Positions 17,958-26,676 of a stretch of DNA of 64,000 nucleotides are shown here, piece after piece. The notes below the pieces were generated by a model, which worked only from the letters and a program-made list of their open reading frames with translations, made no database searches and had not been told where the DNA came from. The translations under genes and the position numbers were made by a program. The stretch comes from Opacimonas sp014872805. GTDB taxonomy: Bacteria; Pseudomonadota; Gammaproteobacteria; Enterobacterales; Alteromonadaceae. The stretch's first letter is position 1. Each line of letters begins with the position of its first letter. Where the stretch lies: NCBI GenBank assembly GCA_014872805.1, contig WKFN01000016.1, positions 186,001 through 250,000 on the forward strand. Reading direction: 5' to 3'.

Positions 17958-18439
17958 ACGGATAAATATTTTTCTATGTCTTTTTTGATTTGCTCAGGTT
18001 TTGTTGTTGGGGCATAGCGCTTTACTACATCTCCTGTTTTGTCGACGAGAAATTCTGTGAAGTTCCATTTGATCCCTTCACTACCAAAAATGCCCTTAGC
18101 GTGGTTTTTCATGAATTTATAAATAGGGGCTGCGTTCTCGCCATTAACGTCAATCTTACTAAATACAGGAAACGTGGTTTGGTAGTTCAGATCACAAAAC
18201 TCCACAATCTCTGAATCACTGCCAGGTTCTTGTTTACCAAATTGGTTACATGGAAATGCCAATACACTAAAGCCACGCTCAGCAAATTCATCTTGTAATA
18301 ATTGTAACCCTTTATATTGTGGCGTAAAGCCACATTTGCTCGCAGTATTGACAATCAGTAAGACTTGTCCCTTATATTCACGTAAATCTTGTGTTTCACC
18401 CGAAGCGAGAGGCATGGTGAAATTATAAATATTATCCAT
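17954..18439 (-). CDS. Glutathione peroxidase family protein
   Basis: A 161-residue thiol peroxidase of the BtuE/GPx type. The peroxidatic cysteine is C36 in NTASKCGFTPQYKGL. The FPCNQFGKQEPGSD segment supplies the catalytic glutamine, and IKWNFTEFLVD supplies the catalytic tryptophan and asparagine. It reduces hydroperoxides in the cytoplasm. Bacterial forms usually take electrons from thioredoxin as well as glutathione. The stop overlaps the convergent cmoM by four bases, and its terminator lies inside cmoM. Confidence 0.93.
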   Translation of the reverse strand: MDNIYNFTMPLASGETQDLREYKGQVLLIVNTASKCGFTPQYKGLQLLQDEFAERGFSVLAFPCNQFGKQEPGSDSEIVEFCDLNYQTTFPVFSKIDVNGENAAPIYKFMKNHAKGIFGSEGIKWNFTEFLVDKTGDVVKRYAPTTKPEQIKKDIEKYLSV

Positions 18440-18525
18440 CGTTATATCCTTTCATTTATTATTACTTATAATACGTATATGACGTTAGTATAGATTATTG
18501 AAATCTTAGAATAGGTAAATATTTG

Positions 18526-19383
18526 ATGAACAAGGTAACCTTTATTGGTTTGGGTGTTATGGGATTTCCGATGGCGGGGCATTTACAGCGAGCCGGTTAT
18601 CACGTCACGGTTTATAATCGAACTACTTCTAAAGCGACTGCATGGGTTAAACATTACGGTGGTGCAATGTCATCAGAACTGGCGCAAAGTGTTGCTCAAG
18701 CTGATGTAATCTGTATGTGTGTTGGTAGAGATGAAGACGTTATCGCAACATTACAAGGCGGCGTGCTCGAAGGAGCTAAACAAGGCGCGATTATTGTCGA
18801 CCATACCACGACGTCCGAAGAATGCGCGAAACAGGCCTCCTCACTCGCCGCTGAACGAGGATTATTTTTTGTTGATGCACCAGTTTCTGGTGGTCAAGCC
18901 GGTGCTGAAAACGGCCAGTTGAGCATTATGTGTGGCGCTGATGAGGCGATTTTTGCACTAGCGCTACCTATTTTGAGTGTTTATGGCAAGCTGGTTAAAC
19001 GCATTGGTTGTAATGGTGCAGGGCAAATGGCAAAAATGATGAACCAAATAGCCATTGCTGGATTAATTCAAGGCTTGGCTGAGTCATTGCATTTTGGCCA
19101 AAAGGCCGGATTGGATTGTCATGCCGTGTTAGAGGTTATTTCCCAAGGCGCAGCTCAATCTTGGCAAATGCAGAACCGAGGTGAAACCATGCTCGCTGAT
19201 CAATATGATTTTGGCTTTGCCGTGGATTGGATGCGTAAGGATCTTGGTTATGCTCTTGCAGCAGGCAATCAATGTGGCGCCACCTTATCTGTTACTGCCT
19301 TGGTCGATCAATTTTATGCGGATGTCCAAAAACTCGGTGGTGGCCGTTGGGATACCTCAAGTTTACTGAAGCGTCTCGACTAG
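18526..19383 (+). CDS. NAD(P)-dependent beta-hydroxyacid dehydrogenase
   Basis: A 285-residue enzyme of the 3-hydroxyisobutyrate / tartronate-semialdehyde reductase family. The ATG at 18526 is preferred to the TTG directly before it. The NAD(P) motif is GLGVMGFPMAGHL (about 8-20), the substrate loop is DAPVSGGQAGAENG, and the catalytic lysine lies in GQMAKMMNQ. The C-terminal helix contains KDLGYALAAG. Hydroxyisobutyrate, tartronate semialdehyde or succinic semialdehyde are all possible substrates. A link to glycerate would fit the convergent glucosylglycerate cluster, which it overlaps by four bases, but that is speculative. Confidence 0.87.
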   Translation: MNKVTFIGLGVMGFPMAGHLQRAGYHVTVYNRTTSKATAWVKHYGGAMSSELAQSVAQADVICMCVGRDEDVIATLQGGVLEGAKQGAIIVDHTTTSEECAKQASSLAAERGLFFVDAPVSGGQAGAENGQLSIMCGADEAIFALALPILSVYGKLVKRIGCNGAGQMAKMMNQIAIAGLIQGLAESLHFGQKAGLDCHAVLEVISQGAAQSWQMQNRGETMLADQYDFGFAVDWMRKDLGYALAAGNQCGATLSVTALVDQFYADVQKLGGGRWDTSSLLKRLD

Positions 19384-21140
19384 GTATTGGTGATCCAAAC
19401 GGTCTGATAAGGCAGTAAAGTCAGTGATTTTTGGTCACTATCGATAACCTTTTGACTTATCAGATCATGCCATTGTTGCGTGTTAATTAAATTAATATCT
19501 GAGATATTCAATGATTGCGCTTTAGGTGTAACATTACTAATACAAAAAATACTTTGCCGTCGATCTAGGCTTTGGCGCCAAAAACCAAAACAAGCAGTGC
19601 CAAGTTGTAACGTAAACTGTATTGCATTTGGATGAAACGCACTTTGCTGTGAACGCAATCGAATCAGCAAGGAAAGACGGGTAAATACTTGATGATGATG
19701 CGATGACGCATCGTCGAGATAGTTTTGCAGTTTCGTAAAATCCCAGCGGTGACGGTTTATGCCTCGATTTTGTCCTGTATTAGCAACTTTATCCAAATCG
19801 TTTTGGGTACCCAATAAGCTGTGTATATAAATTCCAGGTATACCTTCTAGCCCTAACATGATGGCATGGGCACAAATAAATCGTTCGATTTGAAAGTTGT
19901 CCATACCAGCATGTGTCGCAGCACATGCACTAAAGAGAGCTATATTCAATTCATAAGCGGCTTGAGAACCATCGGGGAGAGTTCGCCAGTTAATTTTGCC
20001 ATCTAACGCAAGGCATGTATCGCGCATGGCAATGAGTTGCTCATCACTCAATAATCCTTCTGCAGGTCGCAGACCAATACCATCATGCGAAGCAATAAAA
20101 TTAAAATACGTTGTCCCATTTTGAGCCGGCGGCATTGCCCTTTGCCATTGTGTAATCGCATGACTATCCCCAGACATCAAAGTGTGCAAGATTAATGGTG
20201 GGAGAGCAAAATTATAAATGGCGTGAGCTTCGTTAGCATTACCAAAATATTCTAAATTTTCACGATTTGGAATGTTGGTTTCGGTGATTATGATGGCGTC
20301 TGATTTGGCATGTTCAATTAACAAACGATAGATTTTGATTATGTTGTGTGTGTTGGGGTGATTGATACATGACGTGCCAATTTCTTTCCACAAGAACGCC
20401 ACAGCATCCAGTCGGAACACACTAGCTCCTTGCTCTAGATAAAAATGAATAATCTGAGCAAATTCGAGTAAAACGCCAGGCTGAGTAAAATCAAAATCGA
20501 CTTGGTCGTGAGAAAATGTACACCACACGTGCTTTTTACCCGTAGGTGTTTCAACCTCTTTCAGTAGTGGCGTTGTGCGTGGACGGGTGACTTTACTTAA
20601 ATCATCTTCAGGCGAAGCGGTGTAAAACATCTGTGCGCCTTTGCCAACATCTTGACAAAACTCTAGAAACCACTGACTTCGCGCTGAACAATGATTAATT
20701 ACAAGGTCGAACATCAAGTTCTTTTGCAATGAGAGCGCTTGAATATCATCCCAGTTGCCATGAGCAGGATTGACACTAGTATAGTCAATCACCGAAAAAC
20801 CGTCATCTGAACTATATGGGTAAAAAGGTAACAGATGTACATCACTGATACTGTTGTGACAGTACTCGTCGACAAATTTGGCTAGCGTTTGTAATGGCAT
20901 AACCTTTTCTTCAAGAACCGAATCTGCATACGTTATCAGTATTGTTCGTTTCTCATCCCAATGATTTTGGTATGGCTGAGGGGCGTTGATTTGCTGTTCG
21001 GGAGTAAGATGGAACGCTTCAATGAGCGCATTTGCAAGCATTACATGATCAGCATAACCTCCTTTTGCTAACATTTCAGGTGTGTAAACAATAGATAAAT
21101 AATGAATCAGTTGGTTTTTTAAAGCGCTTTCTAATGCCAT
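19380..21140 (-). CDS. GH13_18 phosphorylase, probable glucosylglycerate phosphorylase
   Basis: A 586-residue sucrose-phosphorylase-like enzyme without a signal peptide, hence cytoplasmic. The barrel begins at ILITYADSV (about 67) and includes LLPFYPYSSDDGFSVIDY. The nucleophile is D245 (SVFRLDAVAFLWKE), the acid/base is E287 (ITETNIPN), and the third acid lies in IASHDGIGLRP. Subfamily GH13_18 splits sucrose, glucosylglycerol, glucosylglycerate or sucrose 6-phosphate with phosphate to give glucose 1-phosphate. Three upstream genes for glycerate kinase, phosphatase and GT81 synthase point to glucosylglycerate. It is the last gene of the cluster, three bases after the synthase. Confidence 0.83.
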   Translation of the reverse strand: MALESALKNQLIHYLSIVYTPEMLAKGGYADHVMLANALIEAFHLTPEQQINAPQPYQNHWDEKRTILITYADSVLEEKVMPLQTLAKFVDEYCHNSISDVHLLPFYPYSSDDGFSVIDYTSVNPAHGNWDDIQALSLQKNLMFDLVINHCSARSQWFLEFCQDVGKGAQMFYTASPEDDLSKVTRPRTTPLLKEVETPTGKKHVWCTFSHDQVDFDFTQPGVLLEFAQIIHFYLEQGASVFRLDAVAFLWKEIGTSCINHPNTHNIIKIYRLLIEHAKSDAIIITETNIPNRENLEYFGNANEAHAIYNFALPPLILHTLMSGDSHAITQWQRAMPPAQNGTTYFNFIASHDGIGLRPAEGLLSDEQLIAMRDTCLALDGKINWRTLPDGSQAAYELNIALFSACAATHAGMDNFQIERFICAHAIMLGLEGIPGIYIHSLLGTQNDLDKVANTGQNRGINRHRWDFTKLQNYLDDASSHHHQVFTRLSLLIRLRSQQSAFHPNAIQFTLQLGTACFGFWRQSLDRRQSIFCISNVTPKAQSLNISDINLINTQQWHDLISQKVIDSDQKSLTLLPYQTVWITNT

Positions 21141-21142
21141 AA

Positions 21143-22372
21143 CTAGTCTTGTTTCATAAGTTCTTTGTGATCATCTTCAACGGCCTCAACCAAGCGTTTG
21201 AAAACATCGGGCTTTGCACTTAATACTCGATTCCAGCTTGGAATAAATGGAGTTTCCATCGGGTTATCTAAAAAGCTTTGTCCTGCTTTCACAATGTTTT
21301 GTGCGAATAATTCAACGGCTTTTTCTTCGCTGTGAATGTCTAAAGTCAAGCCATTCATCACGGCATCATTGTGATAAGTTTCAATAAAATCTAACGCGAT
21401 TCTAAAATAGGTTGCTTTGATTGAACGGAACATCTCAGTGCTAAAGGTATGCCCTTGTGTGGCGAGTTTGCGAAATAGGGCTTTGGTAATGTCGATCGAC
21501 ATTTTTGACAGTCCACCATTCTCATTATCAGCGGATAAGTCTTGATGTTTATGGTCATAAACCCGTGCAATATCAGCTTGGCACAAGCGATTATGTGCGT
21601 AGTTGCGATGCATTTCCGATAAGACACCAATCTCTAGCCCCCAATCAGATGGGATCCGAATATCATTCAATACATCACGACGAAATGAAAACTCCCCTGC
21701 AAGAGGATATCTGAATGAATCCATAAACTCGATGTATTCGTTGTCACCTAACGTGCATTTTAAGGCTCTTAATAAAGGGGTTACGAGTAACCGAGAGACA
21801 CGACCATTGATTTTTCCATTGGCGACTCGGGCGTAGAAACCTTTGCAAAATTCATAGTTAAACTGTGGATTTGCCACTGGGAAAATGAGTTTGGCCAACA
21901 AGGAGCGGTCATAGGTTAAAATATCGCAATCGTGTAACGCTACTGATTCTGCTCTGTTACTTGCTAGGACATAACCCATGCAATACCAAACATTGCGACC
22001 TTTGCCTAACTCAGTGGGTGCTAAACCTAAGGCTTGGAGCTCTTGGTCAAGAGCCTGTAAACGGGGACCGTCATTCCATAGTATGCGATGGTGTTGCGGG
22101 AGTTGACCAAAAAATTCAGAGGCATGTGCAAACTCCGATTGTGTTGCCCGGTCAAGGCCTATTACGATTTGATTTAAGTAAGGAACTTGGGTCAGTTCCT
22201 TGATGATATTCGGCAGTGCCTCGCCTTGCAATTCACTGTAAAGTGACGGAAGAATCAATGCCATAGGACGTTGTTGAGCAAATTCGCTGAGTTGAGCCTC
22301 AACTTCTTCAATCGGTCTTTCATCCAAGTTGTGTAATGTGGTTATGATGCCATTTTGGTAAAAATCTGCCAT
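21143..22372 (-). CDS. gpgS: Glucosyl-3-phosphoglycerate synthase (GT81)
   Basis: A 409-residue retaining GT-A glycosyltransferase. GKGRNVWYCMGYVL (123-136) and the metal-binding DCD triad (D148, D150, in ALHDCDILTYD) match the GT81 family. It should transfer glucose from a nucleotide sugar to 3-phosphoglycerate, giving glucosyl-3-phosphoglycerate in the cytoplasm. A HAD phosphatase gene precedes it by ten bases and the phosphorylase follows by three, so all are very likely one transcript. A mannosyl or other acceptor specificity cannot be excluded by sequence alone. Confidence 0.78.
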   Translation of the reverse strand: MADFYQNGIITTLHNLDERPIEEVEAQLSEFAQQRPMALILPSLYSELQGEALPNIIKELTQVPYLNQIVIGLDRATQSEFAHASEFFGQLPQHHRILWNDGPRLQALDQELQALGLAPTELGKGRNVWYCMGYVLASNRAESVALHDCDILTYDRSLLAKLIFPVANPQFNYEFCKGFYARVANGKINGRVSRLLVTPLLRALKCTLGDNEYIEFMDSFRYPLAGEFSFRRDVLNDIRIPSDWGLEIGVLSEMHRNYAHNRLCQADIARVYDHKHQDLSADNENGGLSKMSIDITKALFRKLATQGHTFSTEMFRSIKATYFRIALDFIETYHNDAVMNGLTLDIHSEEKAVELFAQNIVKAGQSFLDNPMETPFIPSWNRVLSAKPDVFKRLVEAVEDDHKELMKQD

Positions 22373-22382
22373 CGTTGGCCTC

Positions 22383-23201
22383 CTAGGTTAAGTCACAAAG
22401 TGAAAAAATTGCTTCATTCCAGCCTGCTGGGCCTTCATTTTGAGTTTGGTATACTCCCTCTGTTCGATTCAGGTGAGGGTAATCATAAGCTGGGGATTTG
22501 ATTTGCACGGCAATATCTGCAATATCGAGCATAGCAATGTCATTAGCACCATCACCTAAAGCCATAGTCGTGTATTGCTGGTTCGGGAAAAAATCTCTGT
22601 AATGTTGACACAGCCATTGCATCGCTTTTCCTTTGTTGCAATGACCACATAAATGCAAAAAGCGACCACCTTGAAGCGGTTCAGCACCAAAAGATTTGAG
22701 TTCAGAAATGAATGCTAATTTTTGTTCTTCACTGCCACGCCAAAGAATTGGCTCACCAAATAAGCGAGTTTTTGCGTATTGGCATTGTTCAAGGCTCAAT
22801 CCTGTATAGTGCATGATTTGCTGGATGCTCAGTACCTCAAAATGCGTAAATAAATGCCCCCAATCTGGTTTCATTGTATCGAGAATCCCTAACCAATGCT
22901 GACGCTCTTGAGTAAATGTTTTAAGCCAATATTCTGGGTGTTCGATAGCATCTGCTGGTGCTTTACCAAAAATCGACTTAGGTAAAAACACCGCAGCGCC
23001 ATTTTCGACAATTAATGGCAACTCTAGGCCAAGGTGCAGTTGCAAATTACGAGATTCCACATAGGTCTTGCTGGTGTTAAAGATGATATGAGACTCGCTA
23101 TTTTTTAACGCAGTGAGCGCAGGCATAGCTGCATCGTATGAATAGGTATGATGATCGAGCAAGGTGCCATCTAAATCAGTAAATACAAGATATTTGGTCA
23201 T
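22383..23201 (-). CDS. gpgP: Glucosyl/mannosyl-3-phosphoglycerate phosphatase (HAD family)
   Basis: A 272-residue HAD phosphatase of the MPGP/YedP class. Motif I is FTDLDGTLLD (D9 nucleophile, D11). FNTSKT gives motif II, and motif IV is LGDGANDIAMLD (D217, D221). The cap domain lies between. It removes the phosphate from glucosyl-3-phosphoglycerate made by the neighbouring GT81 enzyme, giving free glucosylglycerate. It lies 15 bases downstream of the glycerate kinase gene and 10 bases upstream of gpgS. Confidence 0.83.
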   Translation of the reverse strand: MTKYLVFTDLDGTLLDHHTYSYDAAMPALTALKNSESHIIFNTSKTYVESRNLQLHLGLELPLIVENGAAVFLPKSIFGKAPADAIEHPEYWLKTFTQERQHWLGILDTMKPDWGHLFTHFEVLSIQQIMHYTGLSLEQCQYAKTRLFGEPILWRGSEEQKLAFISELKSFGAEPLQGGRFLHLCGHCNKGKAMQWLCQHYRDFFPNQQYTTMALGDGANDIAMLDIADIAVQIKSPAYDYPHLNRTEGVYQTQNEGPAGWNEAIFSLCDLT

Positions 23202-23216
23202 AATGACAAGTTCACC

Positions 23217-24101
23217 TTAGTGGTTTGGACTGAATTTGTCATTCAGCGAAATAATTTGTCTGTTTTGCGCGAGTTCCCAACAAACATCTGAATCGCCATG
23301 CAAAGTTTGCAAACCATGTTCAGTTAGACGTTGATAATGTTGAACAAAACGCAAGAGAGCAGGGGGATCCATTATGGCGTTACCTGTTTTAAACTGAGCG
23401 AGTTTGCGTTCCTGTTCAGTACGCCAATTCAGTACACACTCAAAATTAGGTGCTTTTAACCACCATAATTCGTCAATGTAAGCAAACCAATCAGCATAGC
23501 TGAGTAAAGCAGAGTTAACCGCATTTCGCCAGATCATCTGTGTGTCTTCTGTTGCCTCTAAGGTATTTACTGGATTTAATAATTCATTAGGAGATTGCGG
23601 TTTTAGGCCAACACACCAGCCTTCAAAAATGATCACATCTACAGCTGACTCCTGTATCGACCACTGAGATTGTGGCAAACGGTCGTCGTTGGCTTTGTCA
23701 AAGCGGGGGATCAAAACGGGTTTACCTGAAATTAATTTATGGAATACATCATGGGCGAGTGCAAGGTCATGCGTGCCAGGCACACCTCGAGTTGCAAATA
23801 ATGGGTGCCGTGTTCGAGCCAGCTCTTGACGTTCAGCATGAGGTAAATAAAAGTCATCAAGCGACAGTATTACAACAGATAGTCCGAAACGCGTAGATAA
23901 AAAATCAGCGGAAAAGTCCGCCAGAGTACTTTTACCAGAGCCTTGACAACCATTGATACCGACAATGTGCGGTTTCGCACCTTTTTTGTGCGACTCAAAT
24001 CGGTTTAATACGGGAATGAACCATCTTTGTGCAAGCTCAATATAAGACTTGGGCAGACGGTGTGCCATTAAAAATGCATCGTAATCCAACTTTAACCTCA
24101 T
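23217..24101 (-). CDS. D-glycerate 3-kinase-like P-loop kinase
   Basis: A 294-residue kinase related to the plant-type glycerate kinase (GLYK) and to phosphoribulokinase/uridine kinase folds. The Walker A motif is GCQGSGKST (51-59). LSLDDFYLPHAERQ and RGVPGTHDLAL are characteristic of the family, and IIFEGWCVGL is the Walker B-like strand. It should phosphorylate D-glycerate to 3-phosphoglycerate. In this cluster it would recapture glycerate released by glucosylglycerate phosphorolysis and supply the acceptor for resynthesis. It starts 62 bases after cmoB. Confidence 0.83.
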   Translation of the reverse strand: MRLKLDYDAFLMAHRLPKSYIELAQRWFIPVLNRFESHKKGAKPHIVGINGCQGSGKSTLADFSADFLSTRFGLSVVILSLDDFYLPHAERQELARTRHPLFATRGVPGTHDLALAHDVFHKLISGKPVLIPRFDKANDDRLPQSQWSIQESAVDVIIFEGWCVGLKPQSPNELLNPVNTLEATEDTQMIWRNAVNSALLSYADWFAYIDELWWLKAPNFECVLNWRTEQERKLAQFKTGNAIMDPPALLRFVQHYQRLTEHGLQTLHGDSDVCWELAQNRQIISLNDKFSPNH

Positions 24102-24163
24102 TTATCATTATGAGTGACATCAATTTGATAAAGAGTAGTTCAAAGATTATGCCAAAGCGAAAA

Positions 24164-25132
24164 TTATCTATTTGCAATAAATACAGCTCGATTCGGAGCA
24201 GGATACCCTTCAATGGTTAAAGCCGGATCATTAGGGTGTAAAAAATCGGCGAGCGAATGGCCATCAATCCATTCTGTTTTCCGTTGTTCGGCTATCGATG
24301 TTAGTGCAGAGTCGACAACCTTAACATGTTTAAACCCAGCTCGTTCAAGCCATAAAATCATCGCTTTAGCGCTGGGTATAAACCATACGTTACTCATTTG
24401 TGCATAGCGGTCTGTTGGCATCAATACCGTTTGTTCATCCCCTGGAACAATCAGCGTTTCAAGGACTAGTTCACCACCCGTAATGAGCTGTTCTTTAAGT
24501 TGCTGCAAGAACGCAAACGGATCCTTGCGATGATAAAACACCCCCATGCAAAATACGGTATCAAAACCGTGAGAGGGGGGCATTGCTTCAATCCCTAAAG
24601 GTAAAAAATGGACAGGATGTTCGCCTGCAAATTGTTTCACAATTAAAAATTGCATAAAAAATAAAACCGTCGGATCTATCCCTACAACGTGTTTCGCATT
24701 TGCTTCCAACATGCGCCACATGTGATAGCCACTACCACAACCTACGTCAAGTACGCGTCTATCTGTGAGCGGTGAGATGTGCGGTAGCAGTCTGTCCCAT
24801 TTGTAATCACTGCGCCACTCGGTATCGATAAAGGTGGTATCGATTTGATAAGGCCCTTTGCGCCACGGTTTGAATTGTTTTAATAAGCCATTTATTCGTT
24901 TGTTTTCGGCTTCTGAAAAGACATCCTTACACAATACAATTACCCCATCTTCTATATGCCATTGAGGGTGGTCAGATGAAGGAAGCTCTTGAAGTACTTT
25001 TTGCCATTTTGTCCAATGCCCGTGTTTATTGGATGCTTCCCATTGGGCAAGTGTCAGTGGCAAGGATTCAATTAAGCGCTCAAGCGGAGTATTGAGAATG
25101 GCTTTATAAAAATGGCTGAAATGTGTTTGCAT
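24164..25132 (-). CDS. cmoB: tRNA U34 carboxymethyltransferase CmoB
   Basis: A 322-residue enzyme that uses carboxy-S-adenosylmethionine to convert 5-hydroxyuridine 34 of tRNA to cmo5U. Family signatures include RINGLLKQFKPWRKGPY, DTEWRSDYKWDR, motif I LDVGCGSGYHMWRML, and GIDPTVLFFMQF. It follows cmoA by 11 bases, the usual cmoA-cmoB arrangement. The C-terminus carries EGYPAPNRAVFIA. Confidence 0.96.
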   Translation of the reverse strand: MQTHFSHFYKAILNTPLERLIESLPLTLAQWEASNKHGHWTKWQKVLQELPSSDHPQWHIEDGVIVLCKDVFSEAENKRINGLLKQFKPWRKGPYQIDTTFIDTEWRSDYKWDRLLPHISPLTDRRVLDVGCGSGYHMWRMLEANAKHVVGIDPTVLFFMQFLIVKQFAGEHPVHFLPLGIEAMPPSHGFDTVFCMGVFYHRKDPFAFLQQLKEQLITGGELVLETLIVPGDEQTVLMPTDRYAQMSNVWFIPSAKAMILWLERAGFKHVKVVDSALTSIAEQRKTEWIDGHSLADFLHPNDPALTIEGYPAPNRAVFIANR

Positions 25133-25143
25133 GAATCATTCTC

Positions 25144-25872
25144 TTAAGCTTTAAACGCAAGCATTGACGTAAAATTGAAACAGCGGTACCACTCGGTATA
25201 AGAAGCAAACCCAGCAGCCTCAAAACGCTCAAAATGTTGTGATTGGGTATCGAGTAACATGACGTTTTCGAGGGCAGTTCGTTTCTGACTTATTTCTAAG
25301 TCACTATAGCCATTGTCTCGTTTAAAATTGTGGTGGAGGTGAATCAACAGTTCATCATGTTGACTATGTTCGCCTTTTACTTTTTCGGAAAGCAACAAAA
25401 CCCCTCCAGGTTCCAAGGCATCATAAATACGTTTTATTACCGCTTCTCGAGAAGCGGGAGGCAAAAATTGCAAGGTAAAGTTCATAACGACAACAGAGCA
25501 GGGCTCTAGCACTAAATCAAGGATGTCAGCCTCGATCAATTCTATTGGCGAAGAGTGTTGGTAAGCTTGGATAAAACGCTCACATTGTTCTAGCATTGCA
25601 CCAGAGTTATCGACCCCGAGAACTCGACAATTTGTTGCTGTGATTGAGCGAGCAATACTTAGTGTACTTATCCCAGTCGCACAGCCCAGGTCATAAATAA
25701 CTGAGCCATCAGACGCGAATCGATTGGCAATCTCACCGAGGTTTTGGATCATAATGGTATACCCAGGAATCGAACGATTGATCATGTCTGGGAATACTTG
25801 AGCAACCTTTGCATCAAAGCTGAAATCTGCAACTCGTTGAAATGGAACAGAAAATAAATTATCACTTTTCAC
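25144..25872 (-). CDS. cmoA: Carboxy-S-adenosyl-L-methionine synthase CmoA
   Basis: A 242-residue SAM-fold enzyme that turns SAM and prephenate into carboxy-SAM, the donor for CmoB. The sequence VADFSFDAKVAQVFPDMI and NRSIPGYTIMI are typical of CmoA. Motif I is YDLGCATGISTLS, and VVMNFTLQFLPP is the motif IV region. It is the first gene of a minus-strand run that continues through cmoB into the glucosylglycerate genes. Confidence 0.96.
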   Translation of the reverse strand: MKSDNLFSVPFQRVADFSFDAKVAQVFPDMINRSIPGYTIMIQNLGEIANRFASDGSVIYDLGCATGISTLSIARSITATNCRVLGVDNSGAMLEQCERFIQAYQHSSPIELIEADILDLVLEPCSVVVMNFTLQFLPPASREAVIKRIYDALEPGGVLLLSEKVKGEHSQHDELLIHLHHNFKRDNGYSDLEISQKRTALENVMLLDTQSQHFERFEAAGFASYTEWYRCFNFTSMLAFKA

Positions 25873-25973
25873 TTTGCTAGTCTAAAATATAGATGTAAGT
25901 CTAATATTTTACTCTAGTTGTTGTTTGTAAACTAGCCTAGACTGTTCTTATTGTTGCTAAATACAGGTATTGT

Positions 25974-26615
25974 ATGAGTACGTTTTTGATTGCTGATGAC
26001 CATCCATTATTCAGAGAAGCGCTTGAATGTTCAATCAGCCCTTTTTTTAATGATCTAAAAATAGTCCATGCCGACTCCGTACCGTCCACATTAAAAGCGA
26101 TAAAGGCCCACCCAGACATAGATTTGATATTACTTGATTTGAATATGCCTGGTTCGGATAACTTTTACGGATTAACCTCTGTCATGGAATGCGCACCAGA
26201 TACCCCCGTTGTCGTTATTTCTGCGAATGAAACGGACAAAGCGGTTAGCATAGCCATGCACTACGGCGCCAAAGGCTATATCTTAAAGTCTTTTAATTCG
26301 CGTAAAATTGCTCATGGTATTATGTCTGTCTTACAAGGTGGTCGTTTCATACCTGAAAAATTCATTGATACTGTAGAAGAGCAAACACCTGATTTGTTGA
26401 CGTCAATTCAACGAGTAAAGGATCTGACACCAAAGCAACTTCGCGTTTTAGAGTGCCTTAAAGAAGGTCTATCAAACCGCGAAATTGCAGATAAATTGTT
26501 TGTAACAGAAGCGACTGTGAAAGCACATGTGAGTGCAATTTTTAAAAAATTCGATGTCACGTCGCGTACTCAAGTTGTGTTATTAGTCGAAGCGATAGAT
26601 TCAGCTGAGATGTAA
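25974..26615 (+). CDS. NarL/LuxR-family response regulator
   Basis: A 213-residue two-component regulator. The receiver domain spans 1-120, with the acidic pocket D8/D9 (IADDHPLF), phospho-acceptor D55 (LLDLNMPGS) and lysine in YILKSFN. The LuxR-type HTH spans about 148-205 (LTPKQLRVLECLKEG, LSNREIADKLFVTEATVKAH). No kinase gene is adjacent, so the cognate sensor is unknown; the soluble kinase at 1608-3059 is the only other two-component gene visible. It is followed by a bidirectional terminator shared with fadE. Confidence 0.9.
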   Translation: MSTFLIADDHPLFREALECSISPFFNDLKIVHADSVPSTLKAIKAHPDIDLILLDLNMPGSDNFYGLTSVMECAPDTPVVVISANETDKAVSIAMHYGAKGYILKSFNSRKIAHGIMSVLQGGRFIPEKFIDTVEEQTPDLLTSIQRVKDLTPKQLRVLECLKEGLSNREIADKLFVTEATVKAHVSAIFKKFDVTSRTQVVLLVEAIDSAEM

Positions 26616-26633
26616 TACCTAGTTCCATATATA

Positions 26634-26664
26634 AAAAAGCCCATATTTAATATGGGCTTTTTGT
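26634..26664. terminator. Bidirectional terminator between the response regulator and fadE
   Basis: A 13-base stem (AAAAAGCCCATAT / ATATGGGCTTTTT) with a 3-base loop and A/T runs on both sides lies between the convergent genes, so it can work in both directions. Confidence 0.88.
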
Positions 26665-26676
26665 TTCATGCTATAC

